A stretch of 29,949 nucleotides of DNA. It comes from JAXLWB01 sp046328715 (GTDB lineage: Bacteria; Chloroflexota; Anaerolineae; Caldilineales; Caldilineaceae). The notes beneath the pieces were generated by a model. It saw nothing but the letters and a program-made list of their open reading frames with translations, did no database searches and was not told the DNA's origin. Every line of letters starts with the position of its first letter. Positions within the stretch are counted from its first letter, which is position 1. This document shows positions 8,663 through 16,152 of the stretch, in pieces. The stretch spans positions 1-29,949 of the forward strand of contig JAXLWB010000076.1 in NCBI GenBank assembly GCA_046328715.1, read 5' to 3'. A program made the translations under genes and the position numbers.

Positions 8663-9832
8663 ATGCGCTATTCAAATCTTATTCAACGACTCGACGGTCC
8701 CGGCTACCGCTCCTGGGATGTCCATATGAAGGCACGTCAGATGATCAACGAAGGGCATGATGTGCTCATGCTCACGATCGGCGACCCGGACTTTGAAACC
8801 CCCAAACCGATTGTAGATGCCGCTGTGCAGGCATTGCGCAGCGGACGCACCCATTACACCCCTTCGCAAGGCGAACATAAATTGCGTACCGCTGTGGCTC
8901 AATATCACACCAAACAGAGCGGACAACCGGTAACAGCGCAAAATGTTGCTGTCGTCGCTGGTGCCCAGTGTGCCCTCTACACCGCGGCCATGTGTGTGAT
9001 TGAAGCAGGCGACGAAGTGATCGTCTTCGACCCGGTCTACAGCACCTATGAATTGGTGATCGGGGCGACTGGTGCCAAACCGGTGTTGGTCAAATTGCGC
9101 CCCGAACTTGGCTTTCATTTTGATCCAGCCGACCTGGCTGCCGCCATTACCCCGCGCACCAAGGCATTGATCGTCAATACCCCACACAATCCAACTGGGG
9201 CGATGCTCTCCCCCGATGAATTGGAAACCATCGCTGATCTCTGCACGCGCCACGATCTCTGGCTGCTCTACGACGAGGTCTACAGCCATTTTGCTCACAC
9301 CCGACCCCATCTCAACCCCGGCACGATCCCGGCGCTGGCAGAACGTACCATCGTCTTGTCAAGCCTCTCGAAATCACACGCAATGACGGGCTGGCGTTTA
9401 GGCTGGATGATTGCACCTACGCAACTGGTCGAGCATGCTGGCGATCTCTTGGCTGCCATGCTCTTTGGTCAACCGCCTTTTATTCAGGATGCGGCGTTTG
9501 CCGCGCTCAGCCAAGAATGGGAAGAAGTGGAGGCGATGCGCCAATCGTATGCGGCACGCCGACAGATGGTGCATGCTGCCTTGGTGGATGCGGGAAAAAT
9601 AAGCTGCCTGGCACCCGAAGGAGGAATTTACATCATGGTGGATGTGCGCAAGACAGGCATGTCTGCCTATCAATTTGCCCACACCCTCCTGGAACAGGCG
9701 AAGGTAGCCCTGCTCCCCGGCGATGCCTTTAGCCGCTCACTCAATGAATACCTGCGGCTGAGCCTCACCGCCACGGATGCTAATCTACAAGAAGCCTGCC
9801 GCCGAATTCGACGTTTTGGAGAATCATTGTGA
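8663..9832 (+). CDS. Class I/II PLP-dependent aminotransferase
   Basis: 389 aa, full length for fold type I aminotransferases of the aspartate/aromatic (I-gamma) group. Landmarks: GDPDFETP near 40-47, HYTPSQG at 64-70, NPTG at 176-179, YDEVY with Asp204 for the PLP pyridine N, and SLSKSHAMTGWRLG with the Schiff-base lysine Lys237 and phosphate-binding Arg245; a C-terminal YLRLSLTA supplies the likely carboxylate-binding Arg. It is a soluble cytoplasmic enzyme moving an amino group between an amino acid and a 2-oxo acid; the substrate is not determined. It is the only gene on the plus strand between 5.2 and 24.6 kb. The Shine-Dalgarno is weak. Confidence 0.92.
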   Translation: MRYSNLIQRLDGPGYRSWDVHMKARQMINEGHDVLMLTIGDPDFETPKPIVDAAVQALRSGRTHYTPSQGEHKLRTAVAQYHTKQSGQPVTAQNVAVVAGAQCALYTAAMCVIEAGDEVIVFDPVYSTYELVIGATGAKPVLVKLRPELGFHFDPADLAAAITPRTKALIVNTPHNPTGAMLSPDELETIADLCTRHDLWLLYDEVYSHFAHTRPHLNPGTIPALAERTIVLSSLSKSHAMTGWRLGWMIAPTQLVEHAGDLLAAMLFGQPPFIQDAAFAALSQEWEEVEAMRQSYAARRQMVHAALVDAGKISCLAPEGGIYIMVDVRKTGMSAYQFAHTLLEQAKVALLPGDAFSRSLNEYLRLSLTATDANLQEACRRIRRFGESL

Positions 9833-9869
9833 TGTGAGGCTGGGCCTTTCGCGATGGCTTGAACGAAAA

Positions 9870-9904
9870 GCACCCGATCTCCTTTGGAAACGGAGATCGG
9901 GTGC
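9870..9904 (-). terminator. Intrinsic terminator for the ACP-side transcript
   Basis: A perfect 13-bp stem (9870-9882 with 9892-9904, 9-nt loop). On the minus strand it is followed by TTTT, on the plus strand by no T run. It therefore fits best as the end of the long minus-strand operon, while also lying just after the aminotransferase stop. Confidence 0.65.
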
Positions 9905-9959
9905 CCAAAATTAGCAGCCGTGGACGAAGTTGATGGATCAACAATACGGAGTTATCACT

Positions 9960-10003
9960 GTCTCGTAAAGGTAGTGAAAGCGTCAGGGCTGCCTTTACGA
10001 GAC
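9960..10003. terminator. Second hairpin between convergent aminotransferase and ACP genes
   Basis: Arms 9960-9974 and 9989-10003 pair over 15 positions with one G-T wobble and a 14-nt loop. No clear T tract follows on either strand. It may be a weak terminator or an mRNA 3'-end stabiliser for the ACP transcript, whose stop is at 10014. Confidence 0.5.
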
Positions 10004-10013
10004 GTCACCAGTG

Positions 10014-10256
10014 TTAATTCTGGCTACTAATGTTTTGCTCAATATACTCGACTGCTTCACGAATGTTCGAGATCTTCTCCGCATCATCATCGGGAATCTC
10101 AATACCAAACTCTTCTTCAAAAGCCATAATGAGTTCTACCATATCAAGCGAATTCCCTCCCAAGTCATCTGTAAAGCTGGAATACAATGTCATTTCATCT
10201 TCACCCACTCCCAACTGCTCGGCAACGATAGCTTTCACGCGCTCTGTTACTCCCAT
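10014..10256 (-). CDS. Acyl carrier protein
   Basis: 80 aa from the ATG at 10254-10256, chosen because AGAGGAG lies 7 nt before it; an upstream in-frame ATG has no such site. It is a small acidic four-helix protein with the 4'-phosphopantetheine site DDLGGNSLDMVEL: Ser36 is present and the helix after it (VELIMAFEEEFGIEIPDDDA) is typical of AcpP. Odd point: the residue before Ser is Asn35, whereas the usual motif is DSL. It carries acyl chains for fatty-acid or special lipid/polyketide synthesis; no synthase is nearby, so it may be the housekeeping ACP or a pathway carrier. It is last in the minus-strand series after the methyltransferase. Confidence 0.92.
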   Translation of the reverse strand: MGVTERVKAIVAEQLGVGEDEMTLYSSFTDDLGGNSLDMVELIMAFEEEFGIEIPDDDAEKISNIREAVEYIEQNISSQN

Positions 10257-10315
10257 ACAAAATCTCCTCTGGTTTCTATTCAATAGGTATACGAAAAATG
10301 ATACATACTACTACT

Positions 10316-10342
10316 TGACCCACAAAACGATTGAATATAATA
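10316..10342 (+). promoter_or_regulatory. Promoter-like TTGACC-N15-TATAAT pointing against the methyltransferase gene
   Basis: TTGACC (10316-10321) and TATAAT (10337-10342) are near-consensus boxes with a short 15-bp spacer; a second extended -10 (TGC TATACT) lies at 10376-10384. Both would fire on the plus strand, where there is no gene, giving transcript antisense to the methyltransferase. The ACP gene may have its own minus-strand promoter in the same gap, but I cannot place it. Confidence 0.25.
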
Positions 10343-10388
10343 GCGAGAGTATCAGTATAAATGCGGGTTGGGTGTGCTATACTTGCGT

Positions 10389-11228
10389 TTAAGGCTTCAT
10401 GCCATAGGCAAGTAAGGCTGGCATAGGAATTTCATAGTGACCATCGACCGCAAATGTACTGATTTTATCGACAACCGCCTGCTTTATCCTTGCCAATGCT
10501 ACGGGACTCTGGGCTTTCAAGAGTGCTGCGAGCCATACTGTGCCACTGGCAATGCTTTCAAACACCCTATCTAGACTCGATACACGTAGCACGCAAGGCA
10601 AATTCACTACATGAGGTGTCACAAAACCAGCTTGGATCAAACACCGTTTGCAGTGTTCAGGTTTACTGAGCACAAAAGATTTGGGAAGGGGTGGCAACCC
10701 AACATGTAGCGTCCCAAACGCCACCACGGCTTGATAAACAGCACCAAAGGCAATGGCCTTGTGTGGTGCAGCCCAAACGGTGAAGGCGTAGTAGCCACCA
10801 GATTTTAATATGCGTAAGGCTTCAGTGGTCGCTGTCTTTGGATCAGCAAAATGAGGCTTGCCGAAATTGTTAACTACAGCATCAAAACTTTCATCGGCAA
10901 AAGGCAAACGTTCAGCATCACCTTCCTCAAATCTTACCATTGGATAGCTCTGTCTTGCTAATTTCAGCATGGTTGGAGAAAAATCCACCCCGGTAACCTT
11001 TGCCCCACGGGCAGCAGCGGTGCCAGCGACATAGCCAGCTCCGCAGGCTACATCCAGCACAATAGACCCGCTCGACACCTGGGCAACGTCGAGTAGCCCT
11101 TCGACGCTTTGTGTGGTCAGGTTTGCAAAAAATCCATGATAGGTCTGGCAGACATCTGGTTGCAACCAGCCAGCTTGCTCAAAATCACGAAAGGCTTTGG
11201 TGGGGTTTGTCAATTGTGACCTCCACAT
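10389..11228 (-). CDS. Class I SAM-dependent methyltransferase (UbiE/Methyltransf_11 type)
   Basis: 279 aa with a Rossmann methyltransferase core: motif I VLDVACGAGYVAG at about 57-69, the acidic motif II VTGVDFSPTML, motif III GDAERLPFADESFDAV and the post-motif LRILKSGGYYAFTVW. A C-terminal part of about 100 residues probably forms the substrate lid. It methylates a small molecule (ubiquinone/menaquinone, sterol or natural-product type); which one is unknown. The start is uncertain: a strong GGAGG at 11220-11224 lies inside the ATG-initiated frame and is ideally placed (6 nt) for a TTG start at 11211-11213, while the ATG at 11226-11228 has only a badly spaced GGAAGG. It lies 51 bp after the 866-aa gene. 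Confidence 0.87.
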   Translation of the reverse strand: MWRSQLTNPTKAFRDFEQAGWLQPDVCQTYHGFFANLTTQSVEGLLDVAQVSSGSIVLDVACGAGYVAGTAAARGAKVTGVDFSPTMLKLARQSYPMVRFEEGDAERLPFADESFDAVVNNFGKPHFADPKTATTEALRILKSGGYYAFTVWAAPHKAIAFGAVYQAVVAFGTLHVGLPPLPKSFVLSKPEHCKRCLIQAGFVTPHVVNLPCVLRVSSLDRVFESIASGTVWLAALLKAQSPVALARIKQAVVDKISTFAVDGHYEIPMPALLAYGMKP

Positions 11229-11254
11229 CCTTCCATTTGTAGCGCCCCATAGCA

Positions 11255-11274
11255 GGGAGGGTTGGGGAGGGGTT
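11255..11274. repeat. Solo end of the 150-160 bp inverted-end element
   Basis: The G-rich string at 11255-11272 (G3-A-G3-TT-G4-A-G4) matches the right end of the elements at 14846-14992 and 22571-22730 with a few changes, and lies 5 bp from the stop of the next gene, like the full copies. No left end is seen, so this is a remnant or a solo insertion. Confidence 0.55.
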
Positions 11275-11279
11275 CTTTA

Positions 11280-13880
11280 TCATGCTTGGAAATTCAACCG
11301 CATCCCTTGATCGAAGAACTGAATCTCCATCACCTCGGCGTTGAGTTCGCAGGTGGAGAAGGGGCTCTCGTAGTGTTTAAAACCGCTCAATGGCTGCACT
11401 TGGCCGTCAATCCGCAGATCGCCTGTCCAACCAAACTCGACTGTTTGCTGGCGCAGGCTTTGTAATTGCACCGATGCACCGACAAAGCGGATCGGCAAGG
11501 CCGTCACTTTGCGCTGAAACTCCTCGAACGAACCATCGCCCGCCGCCCGCCCCATCTGACAGATCCAAAGGTTGTTCGACCCATAAGAACGCAGTTCACG
11601 ATAGGCGTTGTTGCCCTGTTTGATCTGGCGAATTCCCTGCGCGGCGGTAAGCGCAAGGTAGCCCTCACCCTTGCGTGCAAAAGCCCAGACGTCGTTGATC
11701 CGCGTCTCGTCGAACGCCGCCTGCGGGAAATAGGCGTGGGTAAAGCCCATCCAATCATCCTCGGGCAGTTGATAGGCCACGATCAGCAAATCCTTCCACT
11801 GGGCAGCACGGGGCAGGATCACATTGCCATGCCAGAAGTTGGGGCGATGCGAACCCTCTTCGCTGACACAGGGTGGATGCGAGGTAAAGACTACGGCATC
11901 CGCGCCGAGCGTCGCTTGCCAGATATGCTGTTGATAGCCCGGCTTGCCCGGATTGTAGTCCTGGGCCGAGCAGAGCATAAAGTCGGGTGTCTTGTAGGTG
12001 ACCTTGTTGATCGACCATTCACCGTCGGCCAGATCGCAACGTTGCTCCATCACCCCGGCATGTTGCTCGCGACTCCACACTTCTTCGTAGAGCGAGCCGC
12101 CAATCTGTTGCAGGATAGCAGGAGGTTCGTAATTGGAACATGCCAGGCTGACGGTGCCCAGAATGTGCTCGTTAAAACAGCCTTGCCCCCAGAGCAGGCG
12201 GGAGATGCCCGAAGTCAACTCCTGCCGCCCTCCTTTAAGATACTCGGTGTAGCTGCGGCCATGTGTGGAGCCAAAGACTCCCTTAAAGGAGTTCAGTCCC
12301 ATTGTGTAAAAGAGCTTGTCGAGGATAATGGCAGCCATTTCGGCGACTTCATCGTTTGCCGCCAAAGTGGCAAGATGAGTCAACGCTAGCACATCGTGTT
12401 CAAAGTAGACGTTGGAGTCCCACTCGCGGAAGCCTCCCGCCGCTCGTTTTTTCATCCAGCCTAACGCCCACACTTCACCCTTTTGGCGATGCCATTCCCC
12501 GGTTTGATTGACATTGCTGAAAATGGCATCGGGATACAACTGTCCCGCCAGTACTTCGCAGGCGTGGAAGAGAATCTGGTGATTTTCCGACCAGAAACAC
12601 ATGGCATCGTTACCTGGTTCGTCCATCCAATATTTGAAATTGAGCGCACAATCATCAATCTTGGCGCGCAGCTCCGGCGGGAAGTTGGGATCGTCGCCGT
12701 AGCGGAGCAGAAGACCCAGTAGCCCGACCAAGTAGAAATCGCTACAATCGGCGCGCTGGTTGATGCTGGCGATGATCGTCTCAAAGGGCTTCGTTTTGAC
12801 AAGATCCCACCAGCCAAGCTCGATCTTGGCAATCTCACTGTAGATGTTGACTTCGCGACGTGCCGCATCTTTTAAGGCTTGCTCACGCCGCTCTTCATAG
12901 GTTCCTTCGCCCAACTCGTCAAACTTGCTGTTGACAATCGTAAATGGAATATGATGCGAGATCTTCATCCCCTGCTCGTAATATTCCTGGGGGAGAGGCA
13001 TGAGCAAAAGCTCGTACTCTCCATCCGGGCGCATGTAGGCTTTGCCCAGGTTAAGTTGGCTACCAGCCTCTGCCGTCGGTGAACCCTCGGCATAGATACG
13101 CCCTGACGGTGTCTGAAGACGTACCGTAATTTGCAGGCGATGGGGATAGTCGGCTGGCCAATGAAGAACGATGTCATCCTCGAAATGATAGACATCTTTG
13201 GTCAGGTAGGCTGCTTCAAAACATTGCATTAGGTGCTGACGACGAGGCAGTCGTAAGGTCGTTGGCAAAGTTACCTGCCAGGTATCATCCATGTCTGGTT
13301 CACGGATTTGCAGCGCCATGGCGTAGGGACACTCGCGTACGGCGACGCCTTCAAAGCGCACCAGAATTTGATTTTTCCCTGCCTTCAAGGCGGCTGTAAA
13401 GGGCACGCTTTTCGGAATTTGATGATGAAAGTGCAGTTGGCGATGCACATGAACGCCATTGATCCACACATCTGCCGGACCATTGGTGGTGAGCACAAAG
13501 TTTGTGGTCTGCTCACCTGGTGCCTCCACTTCACTGTAGGCCCAACTCTGCAAATGGTGACAGGTGTGATAAAAGCGTGAGAGATCGACAAAGTGGTCAT
13601 CCAGGCATTGGACAGCCAACCAGGGAAAACTCTCCTGCTTGTCTCCGCTGCCGACCTGCAAGGTGTTTCGCTCGGCAGGAGCATCCGTCATTGCTGAATC
13701 GCCTGGGTAATAAGCTTTGGCAATCTGCGTCTTGAAATCTGCTCCGCTAAAGCGTTCCAAATCGACGACAGGGGTAGCAAACGGACCAGCAACCAGCCAG
13801 TTGTGGATATAGCCGGCTGTTAATTTGTAGGTTAAAGTTGAGACTTGCATTGTGTTCTTTTCAGCGTTCGTTTCACTCAT
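11280..13880 (-). CDS. Unrecognised 866-aa protein, possibly a carbohydrate-active (alpha/alpha-toroid) enzyme
   Basis: No family was recognised with certainty. The N-terminal ~230 residues look like a jelly-roll carbohydrate-binding or glycosidase accessory domain (NWLVAGPF, GPADVWINGVHVHRQ, GKNQILVRFEG). The middle (about 370-640) is helical with SENHQILFHACEVLAGQLYP, WDSNVYFEHDVLALTHLA and VFGSTHGRSYTEYL, reminding me of alpha/alpha-toroid lyases and hydrolases of the heparinase/GH88-like type. The C-terminal ~200 residues look beta-rich. There is no signal peptide, so it is probably cytoplasmic and would act on imported material. It lies 28 bp after the nitrilase gene and downstream of the ABC importer. 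A second in-frame ATG at 13848-13850 could be the start. Glycoside hydrolase or lyase is inference only. Confidence 0.75.
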   Translation of the reverse strand: MSETNAEKNTMQVSTLTYKLTAGYIHNWLVAGPFATPVVDLERFSGADFKTQIAKAYYPGDSAMTDAPAERNTLQVGSGDKQESFPWLAVQCLDDHFVDLSRFYHTCHHLQSWAYSEVEAPGEQTTNFVLTTNGPADVWINGVHVHRQLHFHHQIPKSVPFTAALKAGKNQILVRFEGVAVRECPYAMALQIREPDMDDTWQVTLPTTLRLPRRQHLMQCFEAAYLTKDVYHFEDDIVLHWPADYPHRLQITVRLQTPSGRIYAEGSPTAEAGSQLNLGKAYMRPDGEYELLLMPLPQEYYEQGMKISHHIPFTIVNSKFDELGEGTYEERREQALKDAARREVNIYSEIAKIELGWWDLVKTKPFETIIASINQRADCSDFYLVGLLGLLLRYGDDPNFPPELRAKIDDCALNFKYWMDEPGNDAMCFWSENHQILFHACEVLAGQLYPDAIFSNVNQTGEWHRQKGEVWALGWMKKRAAGGFREWDSNVYFEHDVLALTHLATLAANDEVAEMAAIILDKLFYTMGLNSFKGVFGSTHGRSYTEYLKGGRQELTSGISRLLWGQGCFNEHILGTVSLACSNYEPPAILQQIGGSLYEEVWSREQHAGVMEQRCDLADGEWSINKVTYKTPDFMLCSAQDYNPGKPGYQQHIWQATLGADAVVFTSHPPCVSEEGSHRPNFWHGNVILPRAAQWKDLLIVAYQLPEDDWMGFTHAYFPQAAFDETRINDVWAFARKGEGYLALTAAQGIRQIKQGNNAYRELRSYGSNNLWICQMGRAAGDGSFEEFQRKVTALPIRFVGASVQLQSLRQQTVEFGWTGDLRIDGQVQPLSGFKHYESPFSTCELNAEVMEIQFFDQGMRLNFQA

Positions 13881-13908
13881 TTTGTAACTTCACAGAGCAC
13901 CCGTGTAG

Positions 13909-14841
13909 CTATAAATCCGTGCTTCTCACTGCCCGCTGCACAGCGCGATTGACCTGCAACTGAAATATATCGGGGCGCGCATAGTGACCGACCACGTCAA
14001 GGTCATATTTGCCTTGTGGGATCAGGTCCAGATCGAGATCAGCGGTGAGCAGCGTCGCTTCATTGTAGATTGGCCCAGCCAGAAGTTCACCAAAGGGGTT
14101 GACGATGCAACTGCCGCCACGGATCAGCACCGTCTGCGGATCGTTGCCCTGGATGGGGTTATAGTCTGCTGGGAAATCACTACGGCGCGCAAATTGACAG
14201 GCGGAGAGGAGAAAGCAGCGACCTTCGGAGGCAATGTGGCGCATCGTCGGAATCCAAGAATCGCGGTCATCGACGGTGGGCGCACAGTAGAGTTGAACGC
14301 CCTGCGCGTACATGCTGGTGCGCAATAGCGGCATGTAATTCTCCCAGCAGATGGCCGCACCGACCTTACCAATCTCGGTTTCTACAACATCCAGCGTGGA
14401 GCCATCGCCGAAGCCCCAGATCAGCCGCTCCATCGCAGTCGGCATGGTTTTGCGATGTTTTCCAAGCAAACGACCATCACTGCCGATATAGAGGACTGTG
14501 CAGTAAAGCGTGCCACCATCCCGCTCGATCACGCCGATGACCACATTGATCTTATGCTGCGCCGCTGCCTGCCCCAGTCGTTCGGTGATGGGTCCTGGTA
14601 CGTCGATGGCTCCTTGCCAGTAGCGGGCAAACCACTGCCGCCCATCGGGGGAACGCATCCCTACCCGTGCACCGAAATCTGCTCCTTTGGGATAGCCGCC
14701 AATAAATGCTTCGGGAAAGACAACGAGTTGCGAATGCTGATCTGCCGCCTCGGCAATGCGTGCTACGACCTTTTGTACTGTCGCATCAATATCAAAGGCA
14801 ACCGATGCATCCTGAACCACGGAGACTCTTACAATCGACAT
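13909..14841 (-). CDS. Nitrilase (carbon-nitrogen hydrolase superfamily, branch 1)
   Basis: 310 aa. The catalytic triad is visible: Glu44 in FPEAFIGGYPKG, Lys131 in GKHRKTMPTAMERLIWGFGD and Cys165 in GAAICWENYMPLLR. The Lys and Cys have the same numbers as in the well-studied Rhodococcus rhodochrous J1 nitrilase, and the MPTAMERLIW string is characteristic of true nitrilases rather than amidases. These enzymes turn nitriles into acid and ammonia in the cytoplasm, usually as spiral oligomers; cyanide hydratase is a close alternative. The start abuts the repeat element at 14846-14992, whose G-rich end (GGTGGGG, about 8 nt before ATG) may serve as the ribosome binding site. It lies between OppD and the 866-aa protein. 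Confidence 0.92.
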   Translation of the reverse strand: MSIVRVSVVQDASVAFDIDATVQKVVARIAEAADQHSQLVVFPEAFIGGYPKGADFGARVGMRSPDGRQWFARYWQGAIDVPGPITERLGQAAAQHKINVVIGVIERDGGTLYCTVLYIGSDGRLLGKHRKTMPTAMERLIWGFGDGSTLDVVETEIGKVGAAICWENYMPLLRTSMYAQGVQLYCAPTVDDRDSWIPTMRHIASEGRCFLLSACQFARRSDFPADYNPIQGNDPQTVLIRGGSCIVNPFGELLAGPIYNEATLLTADLDLDLIPQGKYDLDVVGHYARPDIFQLQVNRAVQRAVRSTDL

Positions 14842-14845
14842 AGAT

Positions 14846-14992
14846 CGAACCCCACCTTAACCCTCCTCAGGTAGTCGGAGGGAACTGTGAAGGCAAAAAC
14901 AAAGTTTTTTCTCCTGTCCCAAAACCATGACTTCCCGTAGACAACTCCCTCCCTGCGGGTGCCCTTTGAGCGGGCAGGGTTAGGGTGGGGTT
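14846..14992 (-). repeat. Inverted-end intergenic element, copy A (between oppD-type gene and nitrilase)
   Basis: The left end begins AACCCCACCTTAACCCTCC at 14848 and the right end finishes GGGTTAGGGTGGGGTT at 14992, near-perfect inverted repeats. The left 45 bp (including GGAGGGAACTGT) closely match the left end of copy B at 22571-22730; the centre differs. It fills the gap between the OppD stop (14995) and the nitrilase start (14841), in the same orientation as copy B. No ORF inside. It resembles a MITE or large REP-type element. Confidence 0.8.
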
Positions 14993-14994
14993 GG

Positions 14995-16068
14995 CTATTC
15001 ATATAACACACAGCGCACCTTGTGCCCATTTTCCAGCTCCAAAAAGGGTGGCTCCTTTTGATTGCAGGTGCCAGCAATGGCCTTGCGGCAGCGTGGATGG
15101 AAGGGACAGCCCTTGGGGATGTTGTAGGCATCGGGAATCGTGCCCTTAATGGCGGTTAGGCGGCTGGTGGCATGCTGTGCCGACTTGCGCCCCAGCAGCG
15201 GAATCGAACGGAGCAACGATTGCGTATAGGGATGTTTGGGATTGTAGAAGATCGTGTCCACATCGGCCATCTCCACCACTTGCCCCAGATACATCACAAT
15301 TACATAATCTGCCATCTGCGCGATCACACCCAGATCGTGGGTAATAAACATGATCGCCATGCCAAATTGCTGTTGCAATTCCGTCATCAGCGTCAAGATC
15401 TGCGCCTGGGTCGTTACATCGAGTGCTGTGGTTGGCTCATCAGCGATCAGCAGAGTAGGACGACAGGAGAGCGCCATAGCGATCACCGCACGTTGGCGCA
15501 TACCACCGCTTAACTGGTGGGGATAGCGGTCGATCGTACGTTCGGGATGCGGCATGCCGACACGGGTCAGCATTTCAATCGCCATCGAGCGTGCTTGCGC
15601 TTCGGAGACCTCCTGGTGCAATAAGATCGCTTCCATGATCTGGTTGCCAATCGAATGCACCGGGCTGAGCGACGTCATTGGCTCCTGGAAGACCATCGAG
15701 ATTTCGGCTCCGCGAATCGAGCGCGCCTTTTGTCCCATCGGGTCGATTGCAGCCATATTGACCACTTCACCGCCAGCTCCGCCCTTGCGCCCGGCGCTGC
15801 TGTGGAAGAGTACTTGCCCTTCGACCACGCGTCCAGGCGGCGGCACAATCGCCATGATCGAGCGTGCCATCACCGACTTGCCGCAGCCACTTTCGCCTAC
15901 GACGCCAATCGTCTGGCCGCGGTTGATCGTAAAATCGACGCCCTGCACGGCGTGAACGATTCCTTGTTGAAGAAAGAATTCCGTCTTTAGCCCGCGCACC
16001 TCTAAAAGCGCTTCTTGGTTGCTTTTGCTTTTGGTATCGCTTGCGGTTGGTGCGGATGCTGTCGCCAT
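14995..16068 (-). CDS. oppD: Oligopeptide/dipeptide-type ABC transporter ATP-binding protein (OppD/DppD-like)
   Basis: 357 aa. Walker A GESGCGKS at 58-65, Q-loop VFQEPMTSL, signature LSGGMRQR, Walker B LLIADEPTTALD and the H-loop FITHDLG, then the Opp/Dpp C-terminal extension with the cysteine-containing CPFHPRC motif. It powers import through the OppB/OppC pair together with the OppF-like ATPase at 22734-23798. The ATP site appears intact. The start is supported by AAGGAG 8-9 nt upstream, next to a heptamer hairpin repeat. Name by family; the cargo may be an oligosaccharide rather than a peptide, given the neighbours. Confidence 0.93.
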   Translation of the reverse strand: MATASAPTASDTKSKSNQEALLEVRGLKTEFFLQQGIVHAVQGVDFTINRGQTIGVVGESGCGKSVMARSIMAIVPPPGRVVEGQVLFHSSAGRKGGAGGEVVNMAAIDPMGQKARSIRGAEISMVFQEPMTSLSPVHSIGNQIMEAILLHQEVSEAQARSMAIEMLTRVGMPHPERTIDRYPHQLSGGMRQRAVIAMALSCRPTLLIADEPTTALDVTTQAQILTLMTELQQQFGMAIMFITHDLGVIAQMADYVIVMYLGQVVEMADVDTIFYNPKHPYTQSLLRSIPLLGRKSAQHATSRLTAIKGTIPDAYNIPKGCPFHPRCRKAIAGTCNQKEPPFLELENGHKVRCVLYE

Positions 16069-16084
16069 GAAAAAAACTCCTTAT

Positions 16085-16152
16085 GGGAGGGGTGAGAGGT
16101 GAAGGGTGAAAATTTATACCTCATCCCTCACTCTTCACCCCTCATCTTTCAC
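16085..16152 (-). repeat. Intercistronic quasi-palindrome, heptamer family RTGARRR (copy 2)
   Basis: The left arm (16085-16110) and the right arm (16119-16152) are imperfectly complementary; in minus sense the right arm reads as about five successive 7-nt words of the form RTGARRR, and the left arm carries three such words as GTGARRR on the plus strand. It fills the gap from the OppC stop (16149, just inside the arm) to the OppD Shine-Dalgarno. It shares CTCCCATAAGGAG at its downstream end with copy 1 before the PhyH gene. Confidence 0.8.

Noticed and set aside
10030..10392. 120-aa plus-strand frame over the ACP region
   Set aside because: Antisense to a clear ACP gene and Ser/Ile-rich without a domain, despite the promoter-like boxes nearby.
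11466..12389. 307-aa open frame on the plus strand
   Set aside because: It lies fully inside the 866-aa gene in antisense, has no recognisable domain and reads as an out-of-phase shadow.
14846..14992. Insertion sequence
   Set aside because: Has inverted ends but no transposase or other ORF inside and no clear target duplication; treated as a non-autonomous repeat.
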